64,000 bases of DNA, from positions 1 to 64,000 of the forward strand of contig NZ_SOPW01000014.1 in the NCBI RefSeq assembly GCF_004402015.1. Direction: 5' to 3'. Under the pieces are notes generated by a model that saw nothing but the letters and a program-made list of their open reading frames with translations, searched no databases and had not been told where the DNA came from. Below are positions 44,575 to 54,015 of the stretch, piece by piece. The stretch's first letter is position 1. Every line of letters begins with the position of its first letter. Position numbers and translations under genes: made by a program. Source of the DNA: Filobacillus milosensis (lineage in GTDB: Bacteria > Bacillota > Bacilli > Bacillales > Alkalibacillaceae).

Positions 44575-44886
44575 ATGCCATTAGAAGAGGAAGTAAGAGG
44601 GTTGTTAATTGGTGGCTTCTCAACTGTGATGGGAATTTGCATGTTAATTTGTGTCTTCCTTTTGATAAAAAAGAATAATAATCTAGGGTATACATGGATA
44701 TTCCTTCATTTACTATTAGTATCTGTGGCAGCAAATTTTGCTTTAAGGGTTATTACATTTGACTCCAATCATCCTATGGCCTCAGAAGAAATTTCACTCC
44801 AAATAAGCATATCGGGAATTATCTGGACATTCAGCATGATTTTTTTAGTATTTGGGTTAATAAGCTTCTCAAAAGAGAAAGTGTAA
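44575..44886 (+). CDS. Small membrane protein
   Basis: 103 residues with three predicted helices (about 10-31, 37-56, 75-97) and no ribosome site better than TGGAGG 12 bases upstream. Sequence MPLEEEVRGLLIGGFSTVMG is not a recognised family. Preceded by composite repeat copy 10, followed by a degenerate first-hairpin copy. Confidence 0.65.
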   Translation: MPLEEEVRGLLIGGFSTVMGICMLICVFLLIKKNNNLGYTWIFLHLLLVSVAANFALRVITFDSNHPMASEEISLQISISGIIWTFSMIFLVFGLISFSKEKV

Positions 44887-44890
44887 AGCC

Positions 44891-44925
44891 TCTTCTTCAA
44901 GTAAATGGGGCTAATATGAATAAGG
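44891..44925 (+). repeat. First-hairpin module of the composite repeat, solo
   Basis: TCTTCTTCAAGTAAAT-GGGGC-TAATATGAATAAG resembles the first hairpin; no second hairpin or tail follows. Confidence 0.5.
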
Positions 44926-45055
44926 GTATAGCAATTGATTTTTTTGGTAGAGGAGAATATTTCTTTGATTGATGTTTTAAAAAATATATAAAGAGGATTT
45001 ATAAGCACTCTTGACGAAAACCTTGTCAATGTAAAAATACATAAACATTTAGGGA

Positions 45056-45721
45056 GTGAGAAATGTGGCTACTTGGGTTACTCACTTTAGGATTACTGAA
45101 AAATTATTAAAAGCAGAACTCCCTGTTTCCAAGATTGAATTTTTGATTGGTAACATTGGGCCAGATTGTGGACTCATCGCAAAGGATGGTAAACCCACCC
45201 CTCCAAAAGAAACTACTCATTTCGAGATTGATGGAAATATCAACTCTGATTCTTTTTACCAATAATATCTCTGTAACGTTAAAGAAAGTTCACTTGGTGA
45301 GTTTTCCTATTATCTTGGATATTATATCCACTTGGTGACTGATGAGAAATGGATTGAATTTACTGATCAAAAGAAAAAAGAAAAAGTGTTCGAGAAAATT
45401 CTAAACACTCCTGAATATACTCCTCTTGTTAAAAGAGACTGGTATGGATTAGATTTTTTATATCTTAAAAATCATAAAGACAATATTTTTTGGACTGAGT
45501 TTCAACACATCACTGATTTCCCAGAGTTTCTAGATTTTTTTCCGCAAGGTCAAACACTTGAACAGATTAGAAATATCACTAATTTTTATCGCAGCCACAC
45601 GATTTCTGATGACCACGAATTTATATATCTTACGCCAAATGAAGGCGATAGGTTTGTAGAAAATACTGTACAAACGATCAAACTTTTATTAAATCAAAGG
45701 ATACGAACACAACTAGTATAG
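45056..45721 (+). pseudogene. Zinc-dependent phospholipase C-like gene with premature stop
   Basis: The frame from the GTG at 45056 or 45065 reads ATWVTHFRITEKLLKAELPV, LIGNIGPDCGLIAKDG, then stops at TAA 45263-45265. After it the same frame continues YLCNVKESSLGEFSYYLGYY, IHLVTDEKW and to 45721. The part around the stop (SFYQ-stop-YL) is otherwise gap-free, so one CAA-to-TAA change would suffice. The fold, with His/Asp clusters, resembles the zinc phospholipase C / S1-P1 group. Inactive unless read through. Confidence 0.7.
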
Positions 45722-45775
45722 CTTGGTCATGAGTAATGGAATCATAAGATGTCTGTTAATAGAGGGGGGACTTCC

Positions 45776-46480
45776 TTGCAACGAAACATTATATTTTTAA
45801 TATTTTTCTTATTTGTCATCTCACTTGCTTCTGCTTGTAGTAAAAGTGAGGGAGATTATGGAGACAATCCCTATGGTCATTATGAAGATGATAAAATGAT
45901 AGGAAAAGTATTGGAAGTCAATAAAGGGGAGAGCAGCATAGTTGTTGACATTTCTAAATGGGAAAAACGAAATAGTAAAAACCCTTGGACAGATGAAGGT
46001 TATTCTTATAAAGCCACGATAACCGATGAAACTGTCATAATGCATGAAGATGAAAATAAAGTATCAATCGGCGATATAAAAAACGGGCAAAAAGTGTTAG
46101 TTAATCCGCCGAGAGGGGATGACTTTAAAGGTCATCCAGTTGAAATTATTTTATTAGAGATGTCTTACGAAGAGAAATATGCAAGACTTCTATCACATAA
46201 TGACGGTTTTAATGTAGTTGTAATGTATGAAGATGGGAAAAAGTTACCTAAGGAAATGCAAGAGTCTTTTTATAAGAATGTATTGGAAATATTGGAGGGT
46301 ACAGAACACAGAGTTAATGCTTCGTGGATGCGTTATGATGAAGATTATGTTGTAGACTTTAAAGAAGTACTGGATATTGAACAATTTCCAGTACTGCTCG
46401 TGTATGACGAGGAAGAGCTCCTTTTTAAAACTTATAGGGTTGATGAATTATATAAGTTTTTTAAAGACTGGGGTAGTTAA
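45776..46480 (+). CDS. Lipoprotein with OB-like and thioredoxin-like parts
   Basis: 234 residues from TTG after GAGGGGGG. Signal peptide with lipobox SLASAC. The middle DDKMIGKVLEVNKGESSIVV is OB-like; the C-terminal SHNDGFNVVVMYEDGKKLPK through EQFPVLLVYDEEELLFKTYR suggests a thioredoxin-like strand pair with a cis-Pro, but no CxxC is present. Membrane-attached. Function unknown. Confidence 0.65.
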   Translation: MQRNIIFLIFFLFVISLASACSKSEGDYGDNPYGHYEDDKMIGKVLEVNKGESSIVVDISKWEKRNSKNPWTDEGYSYKATITDETVIMHEDENKVSIGDIKNGQKVLVNPPRGDDFKGHPVEIILLEMSYEEKYARLLSHNDGFNVVVMYEDGKKLPKEMQESFYKNVLEILEGTEHRVNASWMRYDEDYVVDFKEVLDIEQFPVLLVYDEEELLFKTYRVDELYKFFKDWGS

Positions 46481-46518
46481 GTACTGTAATGGCTTCTTTC
46501 GTGAAAATGTGTACTTAT

Positions 46519-46632
46519 TATTTGTCGCCTTTTTATCTTATCTAACAAGTTATTGAATATTATGTTGATATTGTTTTGGAATTAGTGGATCTATTAGACA
46601 ATCATTAAGTTGGTTGTCTTTTTTTGTTTTAA
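46519..46632 (+). repeat. Composite hairpin repeat, copy 11 (rearranged)
   Basis: A tail copy (TTGAATATTATGTTGATATT at about 46553) precedes, rather than follows, the hairpin GACAATCATTAAGTTGGTTG/TC with T-run at 46597-46625. This order is inverted relative to the other copies. It lies just upstream of the gerA gene. Confidence 0.7.
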
Positions 46633-46721
46633 TATAAAAAAAACCTTAAAACCCTTGATGTTTATATAAAGAAGAAATGGGGAGAATATCATCGAGGTGG
46701 AAAAGAAGTGGGTGATAATTA

Positions 46722-48242
46722 ATGAACTTGTTTAATTGGATGTCCAAATTTAAAAAGTCAACAAATCATACTGAAAACCCAGAGGTAGATGCAACCTTAA
46801 AAGATCTCCTAAAGCAAATGAAACAATCTCAAGATTTTGAAACCCTTGAAAGTCCAAAGCCAGAAAAGAATTTAAAAATATTTTATTATCATTCATTAGT
46901 TGATGTGGAAATCTTACATCGCGATATTCTTCCATACTTAAAACAAAATGAAATTAATTCATTAATAGATATAAAAAAAGTAATACCCATCGAAAACATT
47001 ACAATTACTAATGATTTAAGTAAGATAGAAGATCAATTATTTACTGGTTCAATCATGATTCGATTTGAAGAAAATGATGAAGTAGTTCTAATTAGAGCTG
47101 AATTGAAGAAGGCCCGTGACGTTGCTTTGCCAGAAGTAGAATTTAGTGTTGTAGGTCCTAAAGAATCATTTGTTGAATCATTAGATACCAATATAAATTT
47201 AGTAAGAAAAAGACTACCTATACCTGAACTTACTATCCAGCAGTTTATTGTTGGTAAGCTATCTAAGACAAAGGTAGCCATTTTATCTATTGAAGGAATT
47301 GCAAATGAGGAAAACGTTAATACTGTTGTACAGAGAATTAAAGAAATTAGTATTGATAACTTAACAGATAGTTCTTATGTTACTCAATTAATAGCGGATA
47401 ACCCTAATTCACCATTTCCGCAATTAATTGATACTGAACGACCAGATCGTATTTCAGCTGTTCTTACTGAAGGAAAAGTAGCTATCTTAGTTGATGGTGC
47501 ACCTCATGCTTTAATAGGACCAATTACATTACTTGAATTTTTTTCTGCTTTTGAAGATTATTTTTTAAATTGGATTGTAGCTTCATTTTTTCGTATCATC
47601 CGACTATTCGCAGTCTTATTCTCAATATTAATTACTCCTATTTATGTAGCAGTATTAACTTATCATTATGAAATAATTCCTAAAGATGTTGTCAGTACAT
47701 TAGTTACTTCGAGGAGAGAGGTTCCTTTACCGCCGATTTTAGAGGCCATATTTTTAGAATTGGCTATCGAACTACTAAGAGAGGCTGGGGCAAGACTTCC
47801 TACTAAGGTCGGTCAGACTATTGGTATCGTAGGTGGTATTGTAATAGGGACTGCTTCTGTTCAAGCTGGGTTAACAAGTAATGTATTACTTATAATTGTA
47901 GCTTTAGCAGCACTTGCATCTTTTACGACCCCTGTTTATCAAATGGGTAATACGATTCGACTTATTCGTTTTCCATTTCTATTTTTCGCTCACATTTTAG
48001 GTTTACTTGGTATTACGATTTGCTTCTGTTATATCTTGGCTCATTTATTAAAATTAACCTCCTTAGGTAGACCAATATTAGAACCAATATACCCTCCAAG
48101 AATAACAGATTTAAAAGATGGGTTTATCAGGTTGCCCTTTTCTTCTCAATCTAAAAGACCGGTTTATCTGCAATCAGAAGACACTATGAAATTTAAAGAA
48201 AAAATAAAAAAAAGAAAACCTTCTACTGAATTGGATGGATAG
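46722..48242 (+). CDS. Germinant receptor A subunit
   Basis: 506 residues. GerAA-type: cytosolic N-terminal part to about 280 (QFIVGKLSKTKVAILSIEGI, DSSYVTQLIADNPNSPFPQ), then helices from LNWIVASFFRIIRLFAVLFS onward, and ITPIYVAVLTYHYEIIPKDV, REVPLPPILEAIFLELAIEL. Forms the inner-membrane receptor complex that senses nutrients in spores. Ribosome site is weak. The B subunit that should pair with it is broken; C is intact. Confidence 0.92.
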   Translation: MNLFNWMSKFKKSTNHTENPEVDATLKDLLKQMKQSQDFETLESPKPEKNLKIFYYHSLVDVEILHRDILPYLKQNEINSLIDIKKVIPIENITITNDLSKIEDQLFTGSIMIRFEENDEVVLIRAELKKARDVALPEVEFSVVGPKESFVESLDTNINLVRKRLPIPELTIQQFIVGKLSKTKVAILSIEGIANEENVNTVVQRIKEISIDNLTDSSYVTQLIADNPNSPFPQLIDTERPDRISAVLTEGKVAILVDGAPHALIGPITLLEFFSAFEDYFLNWIVASFFRIIRLFAVLFSILITPIYVAVLTYHYEIIPKDVVSTLVTSRREVPLPPILEAIFLELAIELLREAGARLPTKVGQTIGIVGGIVIGTASVQAGLTSNVLLIIVALAALASFTTPVYQMGNTIRLIRFPFLFFAHILGLLGITICFCYILAHLLKLTSLGRPILEPIYPPRITDLKDGFIRLPFSSQSKRPVYLQSEDTMKFKEKIKKRKPSTELDG

Positions 48243-48251
48243 GAGCCAATT

Positions 48252-49360
48252 ATGAGGGAAATACAAAGAACTATTAATAATAATTATAAAATTTCAAACT
48301 TTTTGGTTTTATTCCTTGTCCACTCTATCCAAGTTGGAGTGGGCATATTAGGTTTTCAACAAACAATCGTAGGGATTATTGGGAATGATAGTTGGATTTC
48401 AGTAATTCTTGCAGGTTTATTAGTACACATTATCATATGGATGTTATATAAAATTTTAAAATATGGACGCGGAGATTTGATAACTATACAGCGTGATATT
48501 TTTGGAAAGTGGTTTGGGGGAGTCTTAAGTTTTATTTGGCTTATTTATTTTACTTTAATCGGTATTGCTGTTTTACGTACATATATTGAAATTGTTCAAG
48601 TATGGATGTTTCCTAATATCAGTGTTACATTTCTAAGTTTTCTTCTATTATCATTAGTTTACTACATTGTGATAGGAGGTTTTAAAGCAGTAGCAGGTAT
48701 TTGTTTCTTAGGAATGATTATCCCTTTGTATTTAATATTAACTTTAATATTCCCCTTAAATTTTGCAGAATTTCAAAATATATTGCCCATTTGGAATCAC
48801 TCATTGAAAGAATTTGCGATTTCTTCTAAGCATATGATTATAAGTTATTTAGGGTTTTCAACTCTTTTAATGTATTACCCTTTTATTAAACAACCCGAAA
48901 AATCGCAAAAATGGGCTCATGTGGGAACATCATAACCATAGTTATGTATACTTTATTAATGTTACTTTCATTATCATATTATAGTGAAACTCAATTAAAT
49001 CGAACAGTTTGGGCAACATTGAATATGTGGAAAATATTTGAAATGCCGTTCATTGAAAGGTTTGAATATATTGGAATATCGACTTGGGTATTAGTTATTT
49101 TACCTAATATTTGTTTAGTTTTTTGGGCTTCTTCTAGAGGACTGCGACAATTATTATTAGTTTGTCAAAAGAAATCTTTAATGTTTATTTTAATCGTGTC
49201 ATTTTTAACGTGTATCATCTTAGAAAAACGTGAAGAAATTAATGCATTCCTTAACGCTGTTTCGAATATTGGTTTTTATTTAATTACCATATATGTTCCC
49301 ATTTTATTTATTCTATCCTATTTCATTTTAAGACGGAGTGAAAATAATGAAAATAAATAA
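48252..49360 (+). pseudogene. Germinant receptor B subunit, frameshifted
   Basis: The first frame (48252-48935) encodes the start MREIQRTINNNYKISNFLVL and six helices of the amino-acid-permease-like GerB. It ends QKWAHVGTS-stop. The continuation GNIITIVMYTLLMLLSLSYY, then FYLITIYVPILFILSYFILR, is in another frame (48911-49360). Loss of one base near 48920 accounts for it. Total about 369 residues, normal for GerB. Whether the mutation is real or a sequence error cannot be told here. Confidence 0.85.
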
Positions 49361-50438
49361 ATATAATATTTACCTAATAGGAATCTTCACATTGTTGTCA
49401 GGTTGTTTAAAGCAAGAGGTTATTGATGATGTTCAGCTAGTAAGTGCTCTTGGGTTTGATTTGATTGATAATGAAACTGTATCGCTTACGGCTTCTTACC
49501 CAGAATATTTAGCAGATAAGAGCATTGAAGGTCATACTTTTACTGACACTGCACCTCTTAGCAAGGAAGTTAGAAAAAAATTAAACACGGTATCATCAAA
49601 ACCTTTTGTAAGTGGAAAAATAGAAGTAGTTCTTTATAGCAAAGAATTAGCTAAGTATGGGATGTTTGACTATATTGATACATTAAATAGGGATCCGAGT
49701 ATTGGAGCGCGTACTTATCTTGGAATAGTAGACGGAAGTACCCAAAATTTATTAGAACAACAATTTGGACAACAAGATAATGGGATATTTCTTTCTAATT
49801 TAATTGAGCATGAAATTAAAAACGGAACGTTACCTCACACGAACTTACACCTTTTTACCAGATCTTATTTTCAAGAAGGACAAGATCCTTTCTTGCCGTT
49901 AATAATAAAACATAATTCAGGAGTCAAAATTTTAGGAGTTGCTTTATTCAAGGACGGGAAAATGGTTGGCGATATTACAGGGGAGAGTTTATTCGCTTTT
50001 AGAGCCATGTATCAGGACTTTTCTACAGGTGATTCAATAATGGTAAAAATAAACTCTTCAAATCAAGCAGAAGCAGACTACGCATCAGTCTATAATATTC
50101 ATGTAAAAAGAAATATTCAAATTGACAAGCTACATAGTTCTCCCCAAATCACTATAAGTCTAGAAGTATCAGGTGCAATTATGGAATATACAGGTGATAA
50201 AATAAATAAAAAGGTGAAAGAAAACATCACACAGGCAACAGAAAAAAAACTAAGTGAGTTGTGCAAACAATTAATGAAACAATTTCAAGAACTTAAAATC
50301 GATCCGATTGGGATTGGGGCAAAGGTAAGAAGTCAGGACAGAAATTTTGATATTAAAAAATGGGAGGATACCTATCCTAACATTGAAGTGAAAATTGTTA
50401 CAAAAGTAGATATAACTGAATCAGGCATTATAAAATAA
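49347..50438 (+). CDS. Germinant receptor C subunit, lipoprotein
   Basis: 363 residues. Signal peptide with lipobox LLSGC near residue 20, then QEVIDDVQLVSALGFDLID and DPSIGARTYLGIVDGSTQNL, TNLHLFTRSYFQEGQDPFLP, matching the GerC/GerBC lipoprotein. Start ATG 49347 is 7 bases after CGGAG; GTG 49338 overlaps the site. A paralogue on the minus strand begins at 63837. The ORF overlaps the B stop by 14 bases. Confidence 0.93.
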   Translation: MKINKYNIYLIGIFTLLSGCLKQEVIDDVQLVSALGFDLIDNETVSLTASYPEYLADKSIEGHTFTDTAPLSKEVRKKLNTVSSKPFVSGKIEVVLYSKELAKYGMFDYIDTLNRDPSIGARTYLGIVDGSTQNLLEQQFGQQDNGIFLSNLIEHEIKNGTLPHTNLHLFTRSYFQEGQDPFLPLIIKHNSGVKILGVALFKDGKMVGDITGESLFAFRAMYQDFSTGDSIMVKINSSNQAEADYASVYNIHVKRNIQIDKLHSSPQITISLEVSGAIMEYTGDKINKKVKENITQATEKKLSELCKQLMKQFQELKIDPIGIGAKVRSQDRNFDIKKWEDTYPNIEVKIVTKVDITESGIIK

Positions 50439-50547
50439 ATGAATAGATGAATTATTTTAGTTAGGCAGCATAACCTCGTTAATGTTTGATTTTCTAAACG
50501 GTCCGTAGAACCAACTACTTTTTTAACAGATCCATTGTTAAAAATAA

Positions 50548-50580
50548 ACCAGTCCTAACTTATAAATAATTAGGACTGGT
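50548..50580. terminator. Terminator between gerC and pcp
   Basis: 11-bp stem ACCAGTCCTAA/TTAGGACTGGT with T-rich sequence on the minus strand, ending pcp. Confidence 0.8.
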
Positions 50581-50596
50581 CAATTTTAGAGACATA

Positions 50597-51196
50597 TTAT
50601 AAAATTTCCAACGCAAGCTGAACGGCTTGATTTAAATCATCTTGTGACCAACTAGCTAAACTGGGTTGTTGTAATGCAATGTCATGAGATGGCGGGATAT
50701 GGATGAAGCCAGCTCGATAGTTATAATTATTTTGTTGTCCATGGTGTAATCCATGATACATGACATTATTACATAGATATGTACCTGCTGTATTTGAAAT
50801 TGAGGCTGGTAAACCGTTCTTCGTAATGTTTTCAACCATTTCCTTTATAGGTAAAGTTGATAAATACCCATCGGGGCCATCTTCAAAAATCTTTTCACCG
50901 TTAGGCTTATTTCCTTCATTATCTTCTGGGCCATCATTACAGTTAATCGCAATTCTTTCTGGCGTAATATGTTTTCGGTTACCAGCAAGTCCAAGAGCTA
51001 CGATAACATCAGGCTTAACTTCTTCGATGGCATCGATCATTTGTTTTCCAGAACGATTGAAATCCACAGTTAAAATACGACTCACAACTTCATATTGGTT
51101 AATGGACTGACCGTCTAGTTTTTTAGCAATCTCCATAGTCGGATTAGTTTTAAAGGATAAAAAAGGTTCAAAACCAGTTAATAAAATCTTAGACAT
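50597..51196 (-). CDS. pcp: Pyrrolidone-carboxylate (pyroglutamyl) peptidase
   Basis: 199 residues, the usual length. Catalytic triad visible: Glu80 in TPERIAIN, Cys142 in GTYLCNNVMYHGL, His166 in GFIHIPPSHD. It removes N-terminal pyroglutamate from peptides and is cytosolic. Ribosome site GGAAG. It points away from a 5-oxoprolinase operon at 53305-55631, which would use the pyroglutamate released; the two are not cotranscribed. Confidence 0.95.
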   Translation of the reverse strand: MSKILLTGFEPFLSFKTNPTMEIAKKLDGQSINQYEVVSRILTVDFNRSGKQMIDAIEEVKPDVIVALGLAGNRKHITPERIAINCNDGPEDNEGNKPNGEKIFEDGPDGYLSTLPIKEMVENITKNGLPASISNTAGTYLCNNVMYHGLHHGQQNNYNYRAGFIHIPPSHDIALQQPSLASWSQDDLNQAVQLALEIL

Positions 51197-51339
51197 ATAT
51201 GTTCACTTCCTTTTTTAATTCAAATATAAGCTTTATTTTAACATGTATAACTTAGAGACTCTAAGGAATTTTTTAAGTATGTTCAATAAATTCAAAAAAT
51301 TGATATGTTAAAATATAACTATTGTTAGGGGGATGGGAT

Positions 51340-51726
51340 ATGAGTGAATATTATAGAAATGAAATACATCGATTGCAACAGGAGAAGTCATATTTATTAA
51401 CGAAATTAGGCCAATCCATTTATTATCAATATCGAATTGGACAAGTATATAGTGAAGAATTAAAAGACTTTGGTGAACAGATTAATGAATTAGATCAATA
51501 CATTCATCAATTGTCTATTAAATTGTCAGGGCAGGATGCCACACAAGCCTGGCGGTGTCAATGTGGTAATTTAATAGAATCAGATGATGTATATTGTTCA
51601 AAATGTGGAGAAAATACTGAAAAAGCTGAAGAGGAATCTCAAACGGATTGTGATACTTGTGGAACATCGATTGTCATACATTCTAATTTTTGTCATGTTT
51701 GTGGTTCCAGGCAAAGTCAGGGTTAG
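51340..51726 (+). CDS. Zinc-ribbon protein with coiled coil
   Basis: 128 residues from ATG after TAGGGGG. Coiled-coil N-terminal (HRLQQEKSYLLTKLGQSIYY), then two zinc ribbons: RCQCGNLIESDDVYCSKCGE near 76 and CDTCGTSIVIHSNFCHVCGS near 105. No membrane segment. Followed 11 bases later by another ribbon gene, so cotranscribed with it. Role unknown, possibly a scaffold. Confidence 0.75.
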   Translation: MSEYYRNEIHRLQQEKSYLLTKLGQSIYYQYRIGQVYSEELKDFGEQINELDQYIHQLSIKLSGQDATQAWRCQCGNLIESDDVYCSKCGENTEKAEEESQTDCDTCGTSIVIHSNFCHVCGSRQSQG

Positions 51727-51737
51727 GGGGAGACGTT

Positions 51738-53303
51738 ATGATCTATTGTTCTAGGTGTGGCACAGCCAATAACAAAGATGCAAATTATTGTATCAATGAT
51801 GGATTCCCTCTAAATAAAATTAAAGAACGAACCGTCATAAGACATAAGGAGGAGCAAGTAAGCTGCCAATCTTGTGGTGCCGATCAATTACCAAATGCTC
51901 AATATTGTCTGACCTGTGGGGAATCACTAGCTGTAGTTCAATCACCTATAATTCCTAAAAATGAAGGGGCATTAGCGCTTAAAAGTATAAAGAAAAATGA
52001 TGTAAAAAAAGCATTTCTACATACACTTCCTTTAGTCATTATTACTATATTGGCTATTTGGCTGCTCTCTTTTGTTTCTTTGGGGAAAATCGATTCAACG
52101 CCTTTCGATTACCAAAATATCGAGTCTAATATGGAAATTGTTATGCATCTTAACTATTTTTCAGATTATGAAAATAATAAACGGAGGTCATTAGGTGAAG
52201 ACTCTATTAATCTAGGGCACAATCCTGAGGGTATAGTCGATCCAGTAATATCTTCACTAGATTTAATGATGTTATCAAATTCAGTCTATTTAGAAACAAT
52301 CCGTCATGATTACGCTGGAAAAGATAGCGGGCATCAAACAACACAGGTTAAATCTGGTTTAGTTTATTATTTGTATTTAACTATATTTATAATCTTTTTA
52401 GTTGGTATAATTTATAGTAAGAAAAAGCCATTTTCAGACTGGAGAAGATTAGTAATCTATGCTCTAGTATTTAGTTCGATGTATGCATTGATAATATTTA
52501 TTTTAAGCTTATTTACAACACATGGCACTGAGGATTATAACAACTTTACTCCTTTTACTTATTCGTTTATTGCAAGTGATGCTTTGTGGAAAAGCTTTTT
52601 AATAGGTTTTATCGCAATATTTTCAGGGTTTATTATGACTAGGGAAAATAAATTGCCTAGTTTAATATTATCTATGAAATATGCTGTTAAATTATTAATC
52701 ATGACTACTGTATTATTACTTATAGTAAGTGGTTTATTGTATGTTTTTTATTTAAGAGAATTACATGCCATAGAATATATTGAGAAGTCATCAATTATTT
52801 CAGCACCAGTGGTCATTAGTCAAATCAGTATTGTTTTATTTAATTTAGTGTTTCAAAATGTTTATAGATTTAAAGCGGCATTTTCCGAAATGAACTCGAC
52901 AACTCAAGAAAATATAGCAAGCTATCATATGTTTACTAAAAGAAAGCTAAGTGGTGATATTTCTGAAGGCTTTTTTGATGCTTTCAATTCCATAGATTAT
53001 GTCTTGTGGGCTTTATTAGGGGCAGTTATTATTATAGTTGTGTATTTATCAAAATATTTTAGTTATGAACAACTCAGAGACAGGATAAAATCTATCAGCG
53101 TTTATAGTGCATTTTTTTCTGTAATAGCAACTATGCTTAGCTATGGAGCTACTTTTCATCTTAAAACGGATAATGTGGAATACCAGTCTATATTTATCTT
53201 AGGATTTTCATTAATAATGTCCTTTATTGTGTTTTTTAGCTTCACTTTCATTCTGACCTTCGTCAGCTCCTATATTATTAAGACAAAAAAGGAAGTTTTA
53301 TAG
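51738..53303 (+). CDS. Zinc-ribbon membrane protein
   Basis: 521 residues. Two N-terminal ribbons (YCSRCGTANNKDANYCINDG and CQSCGADQLPNAQYCLTCGE), then about six to seven hydrophobic helices between about 95 and 515, the first ILPLVIITILAIWLLSF-like. Start ATG 51738 after GGGGGAG. Similar in layout to YvbJ-like proteins of Bacilli. It may mark a cell-surface stress system, but there is no evidence here. Stop is one base before pxpB. Confidence 0.75.
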   Translation: MIYCSRCGTANNKDANYCINDGFPLNKIKERTVIRHKEEQVSCQSCGADQLPNAQYCLTCGESLAVVQSPIIPKNEGALALKSIKKNDVKKAFLHTLPLVIITILAIWLLSFVSLGKIDSTPFDYQNIESNMEIVMHLNYFSDYENNKRRSLGEDSINLGHNPEGIVDPVISSLDLMMLSNSVYLETIRHDYAGKDSGHQTTQVKSGLVYYLYLTIFIIFLVGIIYSKKKPFSDWRRLVIYALVFSSMYALIIFILSLFTTHGTEDYNNFTPFTYSFIASDALWKSFLIGFIAIFSGFIMTRENKLPSLILSMKYAVKLLIMTTVLLLIVSGLLYVFYLRELHAIEYIEKSSIISAPVVISQISIVLFNLVFQNVYRFKAAFSEMNSTTQENIASYHMFTKRKLSGDISEGFFDAFNSIDYVLWALLGAVIIIVVYLSKYFSYEQLRDRIKSISVYSAFFSVIATMLSYGATFHLKTDNVEYQSIFILGFSLIMSFIVFFSFTFILTFVSSYIIKTKKEVL

Positions 53304-53304
53304 T

Positions 53305-54015
53305 ATGAATGTAGATATTTACCCTTTAAATGATCAATCCATAGTTATTTCATTTGGGAATGAGATTGATGAGGAAACAAGTCAAAAGGTTCAACGTTTA
53401 TATCATGTTTTTCGAAATGTTGATGAGCCTTATTTAGTAGATTTAGTACCGGCTTATACAACATTAACGATATTTTTTGATAATGAATTGATTAATTATG
53501 AAGTACTAAAAGATAAGATAAAAGATAGCCTGCATCAATCGAGTATGCAAAATGCTGCTACACAATCTAAAAAAGTCTACATTCCGGTGTTATATAAAGG
53601 TGCAGATCTAGAAATAGTTGCTAATCATAATAAATTGTCGATTGATGAAGTTATTGAGCTTCATGAGCAGAATGTTTACATGGTCTATATGATTGGTTTT
53701 CTGCCAGGGTTTCCGTACCTTGGAGGGTTAAATGAACGACTGGCTACACCCCGGTTAAATGAACCGAGGTCAAATGTTGAAGCAGGAAGTGTAGGGATTG
53801 CAGGTCAACAAACTGGAATCTATCCTGTCAACTCACCTGGGGGTTGGAACATTATTGGTTACACCCCTGTTAAGTTATTTGATATGGACCGGGAATCTCC
53901 ATTTTTGTTTCAGGCTGGTGATTCTATTAAATTTTACTCAATAAATCAGGCAACGTATGATGAAATGATACAAACCTCATATAATCCTCAAGTGGAGTGG
54001 TTCGATGAAAATTGA
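53305..54015 (+). CDS. pxpB: 5-oxoprolinase subunit PxpB (KipI family)
   Basis: 236 residues. Cyclophilin-like/KipI pattern with GFLPGFPYLGGLNERLATPR, EAGSVGIAGQQTGIYPVNS and PGGWNIIGYTPVKLFD. PxpA, PxpB and PxpC together hydrolyse 5-oxoproline to glutamate with ATP. In Bacillus subtilis the homologue KipI inhibits the sporulation kinase KinA. Overlaps pxpA by 11 bases; AAGGAAG serves as ribosome site. Confidence 0.94.
   Translation: MNVDIYPLNDQSIVISFGNEIDEETSQKVQRLYHVFRNVDEPYLVDLVPAYTTLTIFFDNELINYEVLKDKIKDSLHQSSMQNAATQSKKVYIPVLYKGADLEIVANHNKLSIDEVIELHEQNVYMVYMIGFLPGFPYLGGLNERLATPRLNEPRSNVEAGSVGIAGQQTGIYPVNSPGGWNIIGYTPVKLFDMDRESPFLFQAGDSIKFYSINQATYDEMIQTSYNPQVEWFDEN

Noticed and set aside
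48911-48935. Programmed frameshift in gerB
   Set aside because: No slippery heptamer followed by a stem is evident; simple base loss is more likely.
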